NCBI GenBank assembly: GCA_900556285.1
Contig: USOF01000042.1
Span: 1-8,047 of the forward strand
Length of the DNA: 8,047 bases
Source of the DNA: an uncultured Collinsella sp.
GTDB taxonomy: Bacteria; Actinomycetota; Coriobacteriia; Coriobacteriales; Coriobacteriaceae
Direction of reading: 5' to 3'
Notes under the pieces: model-generated
What the model saw: the letters and a program-made list of their open reading frames with translations, nothing else
The model's database searches: none
Told to the model about the DNA's origin: nothing
Translations under genes and position numbers: made by a program
In this document: piece by piece, positions 1 to 5,498 of the stretch
Position numbering within the stretch: the first letter of the stretch is position 1
Layout: each line of letters starts with the position of its first letter

Positions 1-510
1 ATGGACGGACAGATCGCCCGCATGACCAAGACGGTTTCGTGGCTCGGCAAAGTCATGGACCCCATCTGCGACCGCGCGCTCTTGTTTACGGGCGTTCTGG
101 GTCTGGTGGTACGCGGCGAGTTGCCCATCTGGGTCTGCGTACTCATCATCGGTCGCGATATCTATCTGGGTATCGGCTCGCTCATCGTGCGCCATTACCA
201 CCCTCGTCCCATCGACGTCGTCTTTCCCGGCAAAATCGCTACAGCGTTGCTCATGACCGGCTTTTCATTCATGTTGTTGGGCATCCCCGTCGTCGATGGC
301 TGGAACCTGCTGCCCTCCACGTTTACGGCGTTTCCGGGTCTTAACGGGAGTTCGGTGCCGCTCGGCATCTTCTTTGTCTACGGAGGCGTGATCTTCTCCA
401 TGCTCACCGCCGTCATTTATTCTGTTAAGGGCGGAATGGCCATTAAACAGGCCATCACGCATCCAGAGGACGAGGACGTCGACTTTCTCAACCCCGAAAT
501 CGAAGACTGA
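1..510 (+). CDS. CDP-alcohol phosphatidyltransferase family protein, 5'-truncated by the window edge
   Basis: Integral membrane enzyme that transfers a phosphoalcohol from a CDP-alcohol to an acceptor such as glycerol-3-phosphate, as in PgsA (phosphatidylglycerophosphate synthase). The visible 169 residues begin inside the family signature: D2-G3-x2-A6-R7-x8-G16-x3-D20-x3-D24 fits the DGxxARx8Gx3Dx3D motif exactly, and its aspartates bind the catalytic metals. Full-length members carry roughly 50-60 residues before this motif, so the ATG at base 1 is an internal methionine and the true start lies outside the window. Hydrophobic stretches follow at about residues 26-65, 75-100 and 118-145, as expected for a multi-pass protein. 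The C-terminal tail is strongly acidic (HPEDEDVDFLNPEIED). Substrate cannot be read from this part. The downstream FHA and FtsR-type genes match the neighbourhood of mycobacterial pgsA2 (recalled from general knowledge), which favours a PgsA-like phospholipid role. Confidence 0.9.
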   Translation: MDGQIARMTKTVSWLGKVMDPICDRALLFTGVLGLVVRGELPIWVCVLIIGRDIYLGIGSLIVRHYHPRPIDVVFPGKIATALLMTGFSFMLLGIPVVDGWNLLPSTFTAFPGLNGSSVPLGIFFVYGGVIFSMLTAVIYSVKGGMAIKQAITHPEDEDVDFLNPEIED

Positions 511-566
511 TTCATTGGGGTATGATTACGTACGGTTCATTCTTTGCGGCATGTCCGCGTTAAGTT

Positions 567-571
567 AGGGG
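567..571 (+). promoter_or_regulatory. Ribosome binding site that sets the FHA gene start
   Basis: AGGGG lies 5 bases before the ATG at 577. The longer in-frame reading from TTG at 544 has no purine-rich site in front of it, so 577 is preferred. Confidence 0.6.
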
Positions 572-576
572 TTGTC

Positions 577-1011
577 ATGGACAACATGGTTAACAATATG
601 CCTCAGAACGATAAGACCGCGGACGCTACCTGCGTTTTCCGCGTTCCTTCGAGCGATGTCACCGTTCCCGATCTTATGGCCAACGTGCGCATCACCGCCC
701 CCGTTCTATCCATCGTCAAGGGCCCGCAGACCGGTGCCGCCTTTGAGCTTGAGGATGACTGCACCACGATCGGCCGCGATCCGGCAAATGGAGTCTTCCT
801 CAACGATATGACGGTATCGCGCAGCCATGCACGCATTATTCGCGAGGGACTGGGCGCTCGTATCGAGGATCTCGGCTCGCTCAACGGCACCTGGGTCGAC
901 GGCGCCATCGTCAATGCCGCCCCGCTGCACGACGGTTCTTCCGTTCAGATCGGTACGTTTACGCTCATCTACCACGAGAGCACGCCGGAGCGCATCGAAA
1001 CCGGTGAGTAG
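577..1011 (+). CDS. GarA/OdhI-like FHA domain protein (144 aa)
   Basis: Small cytoplasmic phosphothreonine-recognition protein. The FHA domain spans about residues 44-133 and has all the classic landmarks: G66-R67, S81-R82-x-H84, and N103-G104-T105 in SLNGTWVDG. Before it is a short flexible N-terminus with T18-C-V-F-R22. This resembles the ETTSVFR segment of mycobacterial GarA and corynebacterial OdhI, where a kinase phosphorylates threonine and the FHA domain then binds its own tail, switching off binding to metabolic enzymes. T18 lines up with the PknB-type threonine (GarA T22). The adjacent position, the PknG-type threonine in GarA, is alanine 17 here. Length (about 145-160 aa in GarA) and architecture agree. 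The downstream FtsR-type gene starts 3 bases after the stop, suggesting translational coupling. Family assignment is secure; the GarA-type mechanism is inferred, and the partners in an anaerobe without a full TCA cycle are unknown. Confidence 0.92.
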   Translation: MDNMVNNMPQNDKTADATCVFRVPSSDVTVPDLMANVRITAPVLSIVKGPQTGAAFELEDDCTTIGRDPANGVFLNDMTVSRSHARIIREGLGARIEDLGSLNGTWVDGAIVNAAPLHDGSSVQIGTFTLIYHESTPERIETGE

Positions 1012-1014
1012 GTA

Positions 1015-1899
1015 ATGGCCGAACGCAACTATCTGAGTATCGGCCAAGTCGTCAACCTACTTCGAGGCGCATACCCCGATCTTTCGAACTCAAAAATTAG
1101 ATTTTTAGAAGATGAGGGGCTCATTACCCCTCATCGTACGCCCAAGGGTTACCGTCAGTATTCTAAGGAGGACGTTGATCGTCTGGAGGTCATTCTGCAT
1201 CTGCAGAAGACCCGCTACATGCCGCTCAACGTCATCAAACAGCGTCTGGAAAATGCCACCGACTTGTCCACGCTCGCCTACGAGGTTGGCTTGCTGTCCG
1301 ATGTTCCACTCAAGACGGAACCCAAAGAGACCAAGCAAAAGCTGCACCCCATCGAGACGATTCCCGACATGCTGGGCGTCGATATCTCGTTTATCCGCTC
1401 CCTGGCCGAAAACGACCTCATTCGCATCATCAAGAGCCCGCAGAATCGTGAGCTCGTCGATGGTCGCGATTTTCCGATCATCCGCTACTGCTCGGAGCTG
1501 TCGCGTTTCCACATCGAGCCGCGCAACCTGCGTCAGTATGTGTCGTCGGCCAACCGTGAGTCCTCGATGTTTGAGCAGGTGCTCGTGAGCATGCTCGGCA
1601 TGGATACCTCCGATGACGAGCGCGACGCCAAGCTCGAGCGTGCGTTTAAGAAGCTGCATGACCTCACGGAGGGCGTCCACACCGCACTGCTCAAGAACCG
1701 TGTCTTCGAGTCGCTCAACGCCGTGGTCGAGGATGCCGATATTGATGCGCTCGACGAGGAGATAGCACGCTCCGAGTCAACGAAGGCCAAAAGCGGAGAA
1801 GCCGGCAGCTCTACGGTCGCTGTACGCGAGGAATCGATCGTGCAGCCGCTTAAGGTCGTTATGCCTTCGCATTCTGGAACCACCACCGCGGGTAAATAA
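1015..1899 (+). CDS. ftsR: MerR-family transcriptional regulator, FtsR type (294 aa)
   Basis: DNA-binding regulator with an N-terminal MerR winged helix at about residues 6-78. YLSIGQVVNLL forms the first helices, KIRFLEDEGLI the recognition region, and RTPKGYRQY the wing. Unlike short metal-sensing MerRs it has no C-terminal cysteine cluster. It continues with a second conserved domain (about 110-195) containing FHIEPRNLRQY and ANRESSMFEQVLV, close to the pattern of the actinobacterial FtsR/Rv1828 group. In corynebacteria FtsR activates ftsZ; that role is carried over here by inference. Residues 200-256 are charged and helical, and the C-terminus (about 257-294) is low-complexity and probably disordered. 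The ATG follows the FHA stop by 3 bases with GAGTAGG just upstream, so the two are almost certainly co-expressed. The FHA-FtsR pairing is also found in Mycobacterium (Rv1827-Rv1828). Confidence 0.88.
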   Translation: MAERNYLSIGQVVNLLRGAYPDLSNSKIRFLEDEGLITPHRTPKGYRQYSKEDVDRLEVILHLQKTRYMPLNVIKQRLENATDLSTLAYEVGLLSDVPLKTEPKETKQKLHPIETIPDMLGVDISFIRSLAENDLIRIIKSPQNRELVDGRDFPIIRYCSELSRFHIEPRNLRQYVSSANRESSMFEQVLVSMLGMDTSDDERDAKLERAFKKLHDLTEGVHTALLKNRVFESLNAVVEDADIDALDEEIARSESTKAKSGEAGSSTVAVREESIVQPLKVVMPSHSGTTTAGK

Positions 1900-1926
1900 C
1901 TGCCGTCACCAACCCGGCAATCCATG

Positions 1927-1932
1927 AAAGGT
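1927..1932 (+). promoter_or_regulatory. Ribosome binding site that sets the apt start
   Basis: AAAGGT lies 6 bases before the ATG at 1939. The earlier in-frame ATG at 1924 would overlap this site and has no purine-rich sequence of its own. Confidence 0.55.
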
Positions 1933-1938
1933 CACACA

Positions 1939-2469
1939 ATGTACGACTTCGAACCTCATATCGTCGACATCCCCGACTATCCCGAACCCGGAGTCGTATT
2001 TAAGGACATCACGCCGCTCTTTGGCAATCCCAAGGCGTTGAAGGCCATGGTCGATGCGCTCGCCGAGCATTTTGCCGGCATGGGAATCACCAAGGTCGTC
2101 GGCCCCGAGGCTCGTGGCTTTATGGTGGGCGTGCCCGTTGCCGTCGCCCTGGGCGCCGGCTTTGTTCCCGCACGTAAGCCGGGCAAACTCCCGCGTAAAA
2201 CGGTGAGCGAAAGCTACGAACTCGAGTATGGAACGGATTCCATCGAGATCCACGCCGACGCTATCAGCTCTAAAGATACCGTGTTGATTCTGGACGACTT
2301 GGTCGCGACGGGCGGAACCGTCGAGGCAACAGGTAAACTGGTGCGAGGTATGGGCGCAAAGCTCGTGGGCTACGGTTGTATCCTTGAGCTTGCGTTTCTC
2401 AACCCGCGCGATAGGCTCACGTCGTTTGACGACGATATTGAGCTCTTTAGCCTGGTGACGGTAGACTAG
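1939..2469 (+). CDS. apt: Adenine phosphoribosyltransferase (176 aa)
   Basis: Cytoplasmic purine-salvage enzyme: adenine + PRPP gives AMP + pyrophosphate. The type I phosphoribosyltransferase signature VLILDDLVATGGT at residues 115-127 binds the ribose-5-phosphate of PRPP. Other APRT hallmarks are the N-terminal IPDYPEPGVVFKDITPLF (residues 11-28), GPEARGF (55-61) and RKPGKLP (79-85). Length matches the bacterial family (about 170-185 aa). The start at 1939 is chosen over 1924 because AAAGG sits at the right distance and the protein then begins at the usual place relative to DYPxPG. The gene follows the regulator by 39 bases and precedes the NlpC/P60 gene by 31, with no terminator between, so it is probably part of the same transcript. 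Nothing looks unusual; function is confident. Confidence 0.96.
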   Translation: MYDFEPHIVDIPDYPEPGVVFKDITPLFGNPKALKAMVDALAEHFAGMGITKVVGPEARGFMVGVPVAVALGAGFVPARKPGKLPRKTVSESYELEYGTDSIEIHADAISSKDTVLILDDLVATGGTVEATGKLVRGMGAKLVGYGCILELAFLNPRDRLTSFDDDIELFSLVTVD

Positions 2470-2500
2470 CCGTTACCCCTAGTATTGGAAAGGAAGCTTC

Positions 2501-3628
2501 ATGCGCACAGCAAACACGCACAGAAACATGGCACGCTGCGCTGCTACGGCAACCCTCGCTTGTGTTTTGGGCTTGGGCCTCACGGCTCCGGCCTACGCCG
2601 ATACCGCATCCGACCTTGCCGCTGCCCGTACCAAGCTCGAGCAGATTGGTACCCAAACCCAGCAAATTCATGAAGAACTCTCCGCACAGACGCAGGAGCT
2701 TGATCAGACTGCAGGCGAGATCACGCAAAAGCAGCAAGAGATTGCCGATGGTCAGGCCAAGCTCTCAACCTATGTCGCCGGCGAGTACAAAACCGGCGGT
2801 CTGAGTCTGCTTCAGGTTCTGACGGGTGTCGATGACCTGAGCGATATGCTCAACCGTCTGTTCTACTACGGCAAAGTTTCCGATAAGCAGGCTCAGACCA
2901 TTCAAGAGGTCAAGGAGCTTAAGCAGCAGCTCACCGATAAGCAGGCCGAGCAGGAAAAGAACGTCGCCACCACGCAAAAGAAGGTCGACGAGCTTAACGC
3001 CCAGCAGGCTGAAGCCCAGAACGTCGTAAACTCTCTGGATTCACAGCTGCAGGCCGAGCTTGCCGCTGAGGCCGAGGCCAACGCCGCGCTGCAGGCCGGC
3101 ATCAACGCCAGTACCGCCGAGAAGGCCACTGTGAGCAACGAGACTGCAGGTACGACCGAGAACACCAACAACGGTGGCCAGACCAGCAATAATAACAACC
3201 AGGGCGGCAACACTCCGGCTCCTACGCCGGCACCTGCTCCGACGCCGCAGCCCTCTACGCCTGCTCCGGCTCCGACGCCTTCTGCTCCGAGCCAGTCCGT
3301 CGATGGCGGTTCTGTTGTCTCACGTGCATACAGCAAGCTTGGTTGCGCTTATTCCTGGGGCGGAATTGGCCCGAACAGCTTCGACTGCTCTGGTTTTGTT
3401 AGCTATTGCCTCACTGGTCGCTATTGCCGCCTGGGCACCACGGGTACCTTTATGGGCTGGACGCGTGTGTCCGATCCGCAGCCCGGTGACGTTGTGGTCA
3501 ACTCGTACCACACCGGCATTTACATCGGTGGTGGTCAGATGATTCATGCTTCCGACTACAACACGGGTGTTATCATCAGCTCCGTTGCCGCCGGCATGAA
3601 CAATAACTATATTTTCGTTCGCTACTAA
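2501..3628 (+). CDS. Secreted coiled-coil NlpC/P60 peptidoglycan hydrolase, PcsB/CwlO-like (375 aa)
   Basis: Exported cysteine peptidase predicted to cut peptidoglycan stem peptides. Residues 1-33 form a signal peptide: basic start, hydrophobic core LACVLGLGL, then cleavage after AYA-33. Residues about 36-90 and 128-195 are Gln/Glu/Ala-rich coiled coils. Between them lies EYKTGGLSLLQVLTGVDDLS (95-114) followed by DMLNRLFYYGKVSD, like the conserved hairpin segment of PcsB/CwlO/RipC proteins that dock to FtsEX. A Thr/Asn-rich then Pro-rich linker follows (about 215-265). The NlpC/P60 domain (about 272-375) has C296 in FDCSGFV, H337 in YHTGIYIG and H349 in MIHAS as the expected catalytic triad. 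The start has AAAGGAAG upstream. It is the last gene of the run and is followed by a terminator. The enzyme class is confident; dependence on FtsEX is inferred, and no ftsEX lies in the window. Confidence 0.93.
   Translation: MRTANTHRNMARCAATATLACVLGLGLTAPAYADTASDLAAARTKLEQIGTQTQQIHEELSAQTQELDQTAGEITQKQQEIADGQAKLSTYVAGEYKTGGLSLLQVLTGVDDLSDMLNRLFYYGKVSDKQAQTIQEVKELKQQLTDKQAEQEKNVATTQKKVDELNAQQAEAQNVVNSLDSQLQAELAAEAEANAALQAGINASTAEKATVSNETAGTTENTNNGGQTSNNNNQGGNTPAPTPAPAPTPQPSTPAPAPTPSAPSQSVDGGSVVSRAYSKLGCAYSWGGIGPNSFDCSGFVSYCLTGRYCRLGTTGTFMGWTRVSDPQPGDVVVNSYHTGIYIGGGQMIHASDYNTGVIISSVAAGMNNNYIFVRY
3212..3292 (+). repeat. Proline-rich low-complexity coding repeat in the hydrolase linker
   Basis: Near-repeated units of CCGGCTCC/ACGCCG-type codons encode alternating Pro, Ala and Thr (protein residues 238-264). 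This is a flexible spacer between the coiled coil and the catalytic domain, and a likely site of length variation between strains. Confidence 0.8.
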
Positions 3629-3653
3629 GTATTCAGATAAAGCAAACGGATAG

Positions 3654-3690
3654 GGACCTCGTGGCTTTAAGTCGCGAGGTCCATTCTTTT
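3654..3690 (+). terminator. Intrinsic terminator after the hydrolase gene
   Basis: GGACCTCG (3654-3661) pairs with CGAGGTCC (3675-3682). The stem extends inward with G-C and wobble pairs around a TTTAA loop, and ATTCTTTT follows. It lies 25 bases after the stop codon and closes the plus-strand gene run that begins before base 1. Confidence 0.85.
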
Positions 3691-3702
3691 GCCTTTAGTG
3701 CA

Positions 3703-3737
3703 GGCCGCTATCTAGTTTTGAATACTAGATAGCGGCC
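3703..3737. promoter_or_regulatory. Perfect 14-bp inverted repeat upstream of the degV-family gene
   Basis: GGCCGCTATCTAGT (3703-3716) is exactly complementary to ACTAGATAGCGGCC (3724-3737), with a 7-base AT-rich spacer. Neither strand carries a T-run after it, so it does not look like a terminator. Its right arm ends where the -35 region of the downstream promoter would be, which fits an operator or a 5' structural element. Function is inferred. Confidence 0.5.
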
Positions 3738-3757
3738 CAATCGGTCTGTAAGATGGC

Positions 3758-3763
3758 TATAAT
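3758..3763 (+). promoter_or_regulatory. Promoter -10 box for the degV-family gene
   Basis: A perfect TATAAT lies 29 bases before the start codon. No good -35 match sits 16-18 bases upstream (the region is GCCCAA), so the promoter may be weak or need an activator. The gene must have its own promoter because a terminator ends at 3690. Confidence 0.5.
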
Positions 3764-3779
3764 TGTATGGGAACAATTA
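3760..3779. promoter_or_regulatory. Candidate operator, 7-bp inverted repeat over the -10/start region
   Basis: TAATTGT (3760-3766) and ACAATTA (3773-3779) are perfect reverse complements separated by 6 bases. The repeat overlaps the -10 box and the expected transcription start, a typical position for a repressor site. The regulator is unknown. Confidence 0.4.
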
Positions 3780-3792
3780 GAAAGGACCCTCT

Positions 3793-4659
3793 ATGAGCTG
3801 GGCACTTATCTCCGATTCAAGCTGCAACCTCCGTGATTGGCAACCGACCGCGCCCCATACCACCTTTGCATTTGCGCCCCTCAAAATTCGAGTGGGGGAG
3901 CGTGAATTCGTCGATGACCTTTCGCTCGATGTACATGAGCTCAATTGCGCTGTTCAGGCGGAGACGAACGCTTCTTCGAGCGCTTGTCCCAGCGTAGGGG
4001 AGTGGGCCGAGCTCTTCAAATTGGCAGACAAGACCATCTGCATGCCGATCTCTGAGGGCGTGTCGGGCAGCTACAACGCGGCAGCCACGGCTCGCGATAT
4101 GGTTCTTGCCGAGGAGCCCGACCGGCAGATTCATCTAGTCAATTCGCGCGCAGCTGGCGGCAAAATGGACCTCGTTTTCTTGTTGTTCGACCGCTATCTT
4201 GCAAGCAATCCGGATGTCTCATTCGAGGACGCTTGCGCATACTTCGATAGCCTTGAGCAGAACAGCAAAATCCTCTTCAGCTTGTGCAATTACGAAAACC
4301 TGGCCAAAGCCGGACGCATCCCTAAGGCAGCCGGCGTCATTGCCAACAAGCTCAATATCCGCATTTTGGGCACGGCGAGCGAGGCCGGTAAAATCGAACT
4401 CGTCGGGCACACGCGTGGCGAAAAGAAGATGCTCAACAAGATCATCGATACCATGGAAGCCGAGGGTTTTACGGGCGGCGAGGTCGTCATCGACCATGTG
4501 GAAAATGAGGCAGGCGCCCAGGCACTTGCCAGCCGCATTGTGGAGCGGTGGCCAGGCTCCAAGACTATCATCATGCCCTGTAACGGGCTAGATTCATACT
4601 ATGCCGAAATGCATGGGCTCATTATCGGCTACGGCATGGGCGTGGCTTCGGGCCAATAA
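3793..4659 (+). CDS. DegV family protein, probable fatty-acid-binding protein (288 aa)
   Basis: DegV/FakB-type cytoplasmic protein. Characterised relatives bind a long-chain fatty acid and present it to the kinase FakA for phosphorylation. The two-domain fold is recognisable from the N-terminal ALISDSSCNL (4-13), SSSACPSVGEW (61-71, the position of the family's TSQPS loop), ISEGVSGSYNAA (86-97, the SxxSGT-type lipid-carboxylate loop) and LAKAGRIPKAAG (170-181). Length is normal for the family (about 280-290 aa). The C-terminal loop reads MHGLIIGYG (273-281) rather than the usual H-x-GPG form, while the histidine (H274) is kept. GAAAGGA upstream of the ATG is a good ribosome binding site. The gene is transcribed alone between two terminators. 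Family is secure; no fakA is nearby, so the exact ligand and partner are unknown. Confidence 0.93.
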   Translation: MSWALISDSSCNLRDWQPTAPHTTFAFAPLKIRVGEREFVDDLSLDVHELNCAVQAETNASSSACPSVGEWAELFKLADKTICMPISEGVSGSYNAAATARDMVLAEEPDRQIHLVNSRAAGGKMDLVFLLFDRYLASNPDVSFEDACAYFDSLEQNSKILFSLCNYENLAKAGRIPKAAGVIANKLNIRILGTASEAGKIELVGHTRGEKKMLNKIIDTMEAEGFTGGEVVIDHVENEAGAQALASRIVERWPGSKTIIMPCNGLDSYYAEMHGLIIGYGMGVASGQ

Positions 4660-4678
4660 AGTCCAACCAAGCAAAATT

Positions 4679-4723
4679 ACGGGCGGGACAAAGTGACAGC
4701 TGGCTCTTTGTCCCGCCCGTTTT
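4679..4723. terminator. Bidirectional terminator between convergent genes
   Basis: A perfect 15-bp stem (4679-4693 with 4706-4720, core GGGCGGGACAAAG) encloses a 12-base loop. TTTT runs from 4720 to 4723 on the plus strand. An AAAA tract at 4673-4676 gives a U-run for the minus strand. It lies 19 bases after the degV-family stop and 9 bases from the DUF1836 stop on the other strand, so it can serve both. Confidence 0.93.
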
Positions 4724-4732
4724 ATACGTCGG

Positions 4733-5344
4733 CTAGCTATTAAATCCGTTGAACTTGAGATAGCTCATCAAGTAAGCCTTCGATACGAAGGATGAAACCG
4801 CACTGCGCACAAGCAGCGACTCGCGTGTGACCTGATGCGCCGTATCGGGTACAGGCGTCTGCTCGACGGAAAACGCCGCACGAATCGATGCCTCGAGCTG
4901 ATCGACCACATAATCGAAGGCCGTCGGAGCATCGTAGCTCAAACGCTGAATATTAAAGAGCGCCTGCACCGCAGCAATAGGTAGCACCTGCTTAAAGATG
5001 CAGATAGCGATCAGACGGGCAATCTGCTCGCGGCCATATTGCTTTTTGACCGGAGCAGGCACCAGGCCGACCTTCACGTAGTTATTGATCATCGATGGCG
5101 TAATGACAGGTTGCTCAACGCAAATGGACAGCGGCTCCATCCACAGCGCAACATACTCAATGACCTGGTCGCGGTAGAGCGTCACATTGGGCAACTGGTT
5201 ATAGCACGGCAGACTCAACGTGTTGAGTTTTCGCACGATATCGGACTGAATGAATGCATCGGGTAGCACCGTCGGCTGAATATCCTCAGGCTTAATGCTG
5301 ACCGACGAATCGGACATCGGAATAACGTATTTAGCGTGGTTCAT
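4733..5344 (-). CDS. DUF1836 domain protein, MerR-like putative regulator (203 aa)
   Basis: Small predicted DNA-binding protein of the DUF1836 family, which is of unknown function but has a MerR-like helix-turn-helix. The key segment is at about residues 80-125. ITPSMINNYVKVGLVP resembles MerR's TIRYYExxGLIP, KKQYGREQIARLIAI the wing and following helix, and FKQVLPIAAVQALF the next helices. The N-terminal 60 residues and C-terminal 60 are less distinctive, and there is no membrane segment or metal-binding cysteine cluster. The frame stays open up to 5524, but the start at 5344 is chosen. GGAGGA lies 5 bases upstream on the minus strand, the family domain is complete from there, and a longer form would run into trxB and through its terminator. 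It is probably transcribed from its own promoter. Its targets are unknown; see the shared sequence with the degV-family promoter. Confidence 0.85.
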   Translation of the reverse strand: MNHAKYVIPMSDSSVSIKPEDIQPTVLPDAFIQSDIVRKLNTLSLPCYNQLPNVTLYRDQVIEYVALWMEPLSICVEQPVITPSMINNYVKVGLVPAPVKKQYGREQIARLIAICIFKQVLPIAAVQALFNIQRLSYDAPTAFDYVVDQLEASIRAAFSVEQTPVPDTAHQVTRESLLVRSAVSSFVSKAYLMSYLKFNGFNS

Positions 5345-5349
5345 AAAGG

Positions 5350-5355
5350 TCCTCC
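5350..5355 (-). promoter_or_regulatory. Ribosome binding site that sets the DUF1836 start
   Basis: Minus-strand GGAGGA, 5 bases before the ATG at 5344. This is the only strong site ahead of any in-frame start in the long open frame reaching 5524. Confidence 0.75.
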
Positions 5356-5362
5356 GTTCATT

Positions 5363-5400
5363 TTCTATATTGTATTCTAGGTTATCTAGTTTTGCATACC
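5363..5400 (-). promoter_or_regulatory. AT-rich promoter/operator region of the DUF1836 gene
   Basis: On the minus strand this holds a TACAAT box (5 of 6 matches to -10) just downstream of two spaced CTAGA motifs 10 bases apart. There is no convincing -35. A 16-base stretch (5383-5398 on plus, TATCTAGTTTTGCATA) nearly repeats one at 3709-3724 in front of the degV-family gene. The promoter call is tentative. Confidence 0.3.
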
Positions 5401-5416
5401 ACATAGCCGACAAGTA

Positions 5417-5458
5417 AAAGTGGTTGGACAACACATTGATGCATCGTCCAACCACTTT
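5417..5458 (-). terminator. Probable intrinsic terminator of trxB
   Basis: A perfect 13-bp stem, AAAGTGGTTGGAC (5417-5429) with GTCCAACCACTTT (5446-5458), encloses a 16-base loop that contains the palindrome GATGCATC. On the minus strand the stem ends in TTTT, 40 bases after the trxB stop. The stem is only moderately GC-rich and the U-run is short and partly within the stem, so read-through into the DUF1836 gene is possible. Confidence 0.6.
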
Positions 5459-5498
5459 GTTTAAAGATAGCAACCTTACATAAGATATATTATCGTAC

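Noticed and set aside
1..3. ATG at base 1 as the true start of the first gene
   Set aside because: It falls inside the catalytic DGxxAR motif, so about 50-60 N-terminal residues must lie upstream of the window.
544..576. TTG start giving an FHA protein 11 residues longer
   Set aside because: It has no ribosome binding site, whereas ATG 577 has AGGGG at 5 bases; the extra residues add no recognisable motif.
1901..1920. Small TGCCG...CGGCA hairpin between the regulator and apt
   Set aside because: The 5-bp stem without a T-run is too weak to call a terminator or attenuator.
1924..1938. Earlier ATG for apt
   Set aside because: It overlaps the AAAGG site that serves ATG 1939, and APRT proteins normally begin near the latter.
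3703..3737. Second terminator in tandem after the hydrolase gene
   Set aside because: There is no T-run on either strand, and the element sits against the downstream promoter. It is kept as a candidate regulatory repeat.
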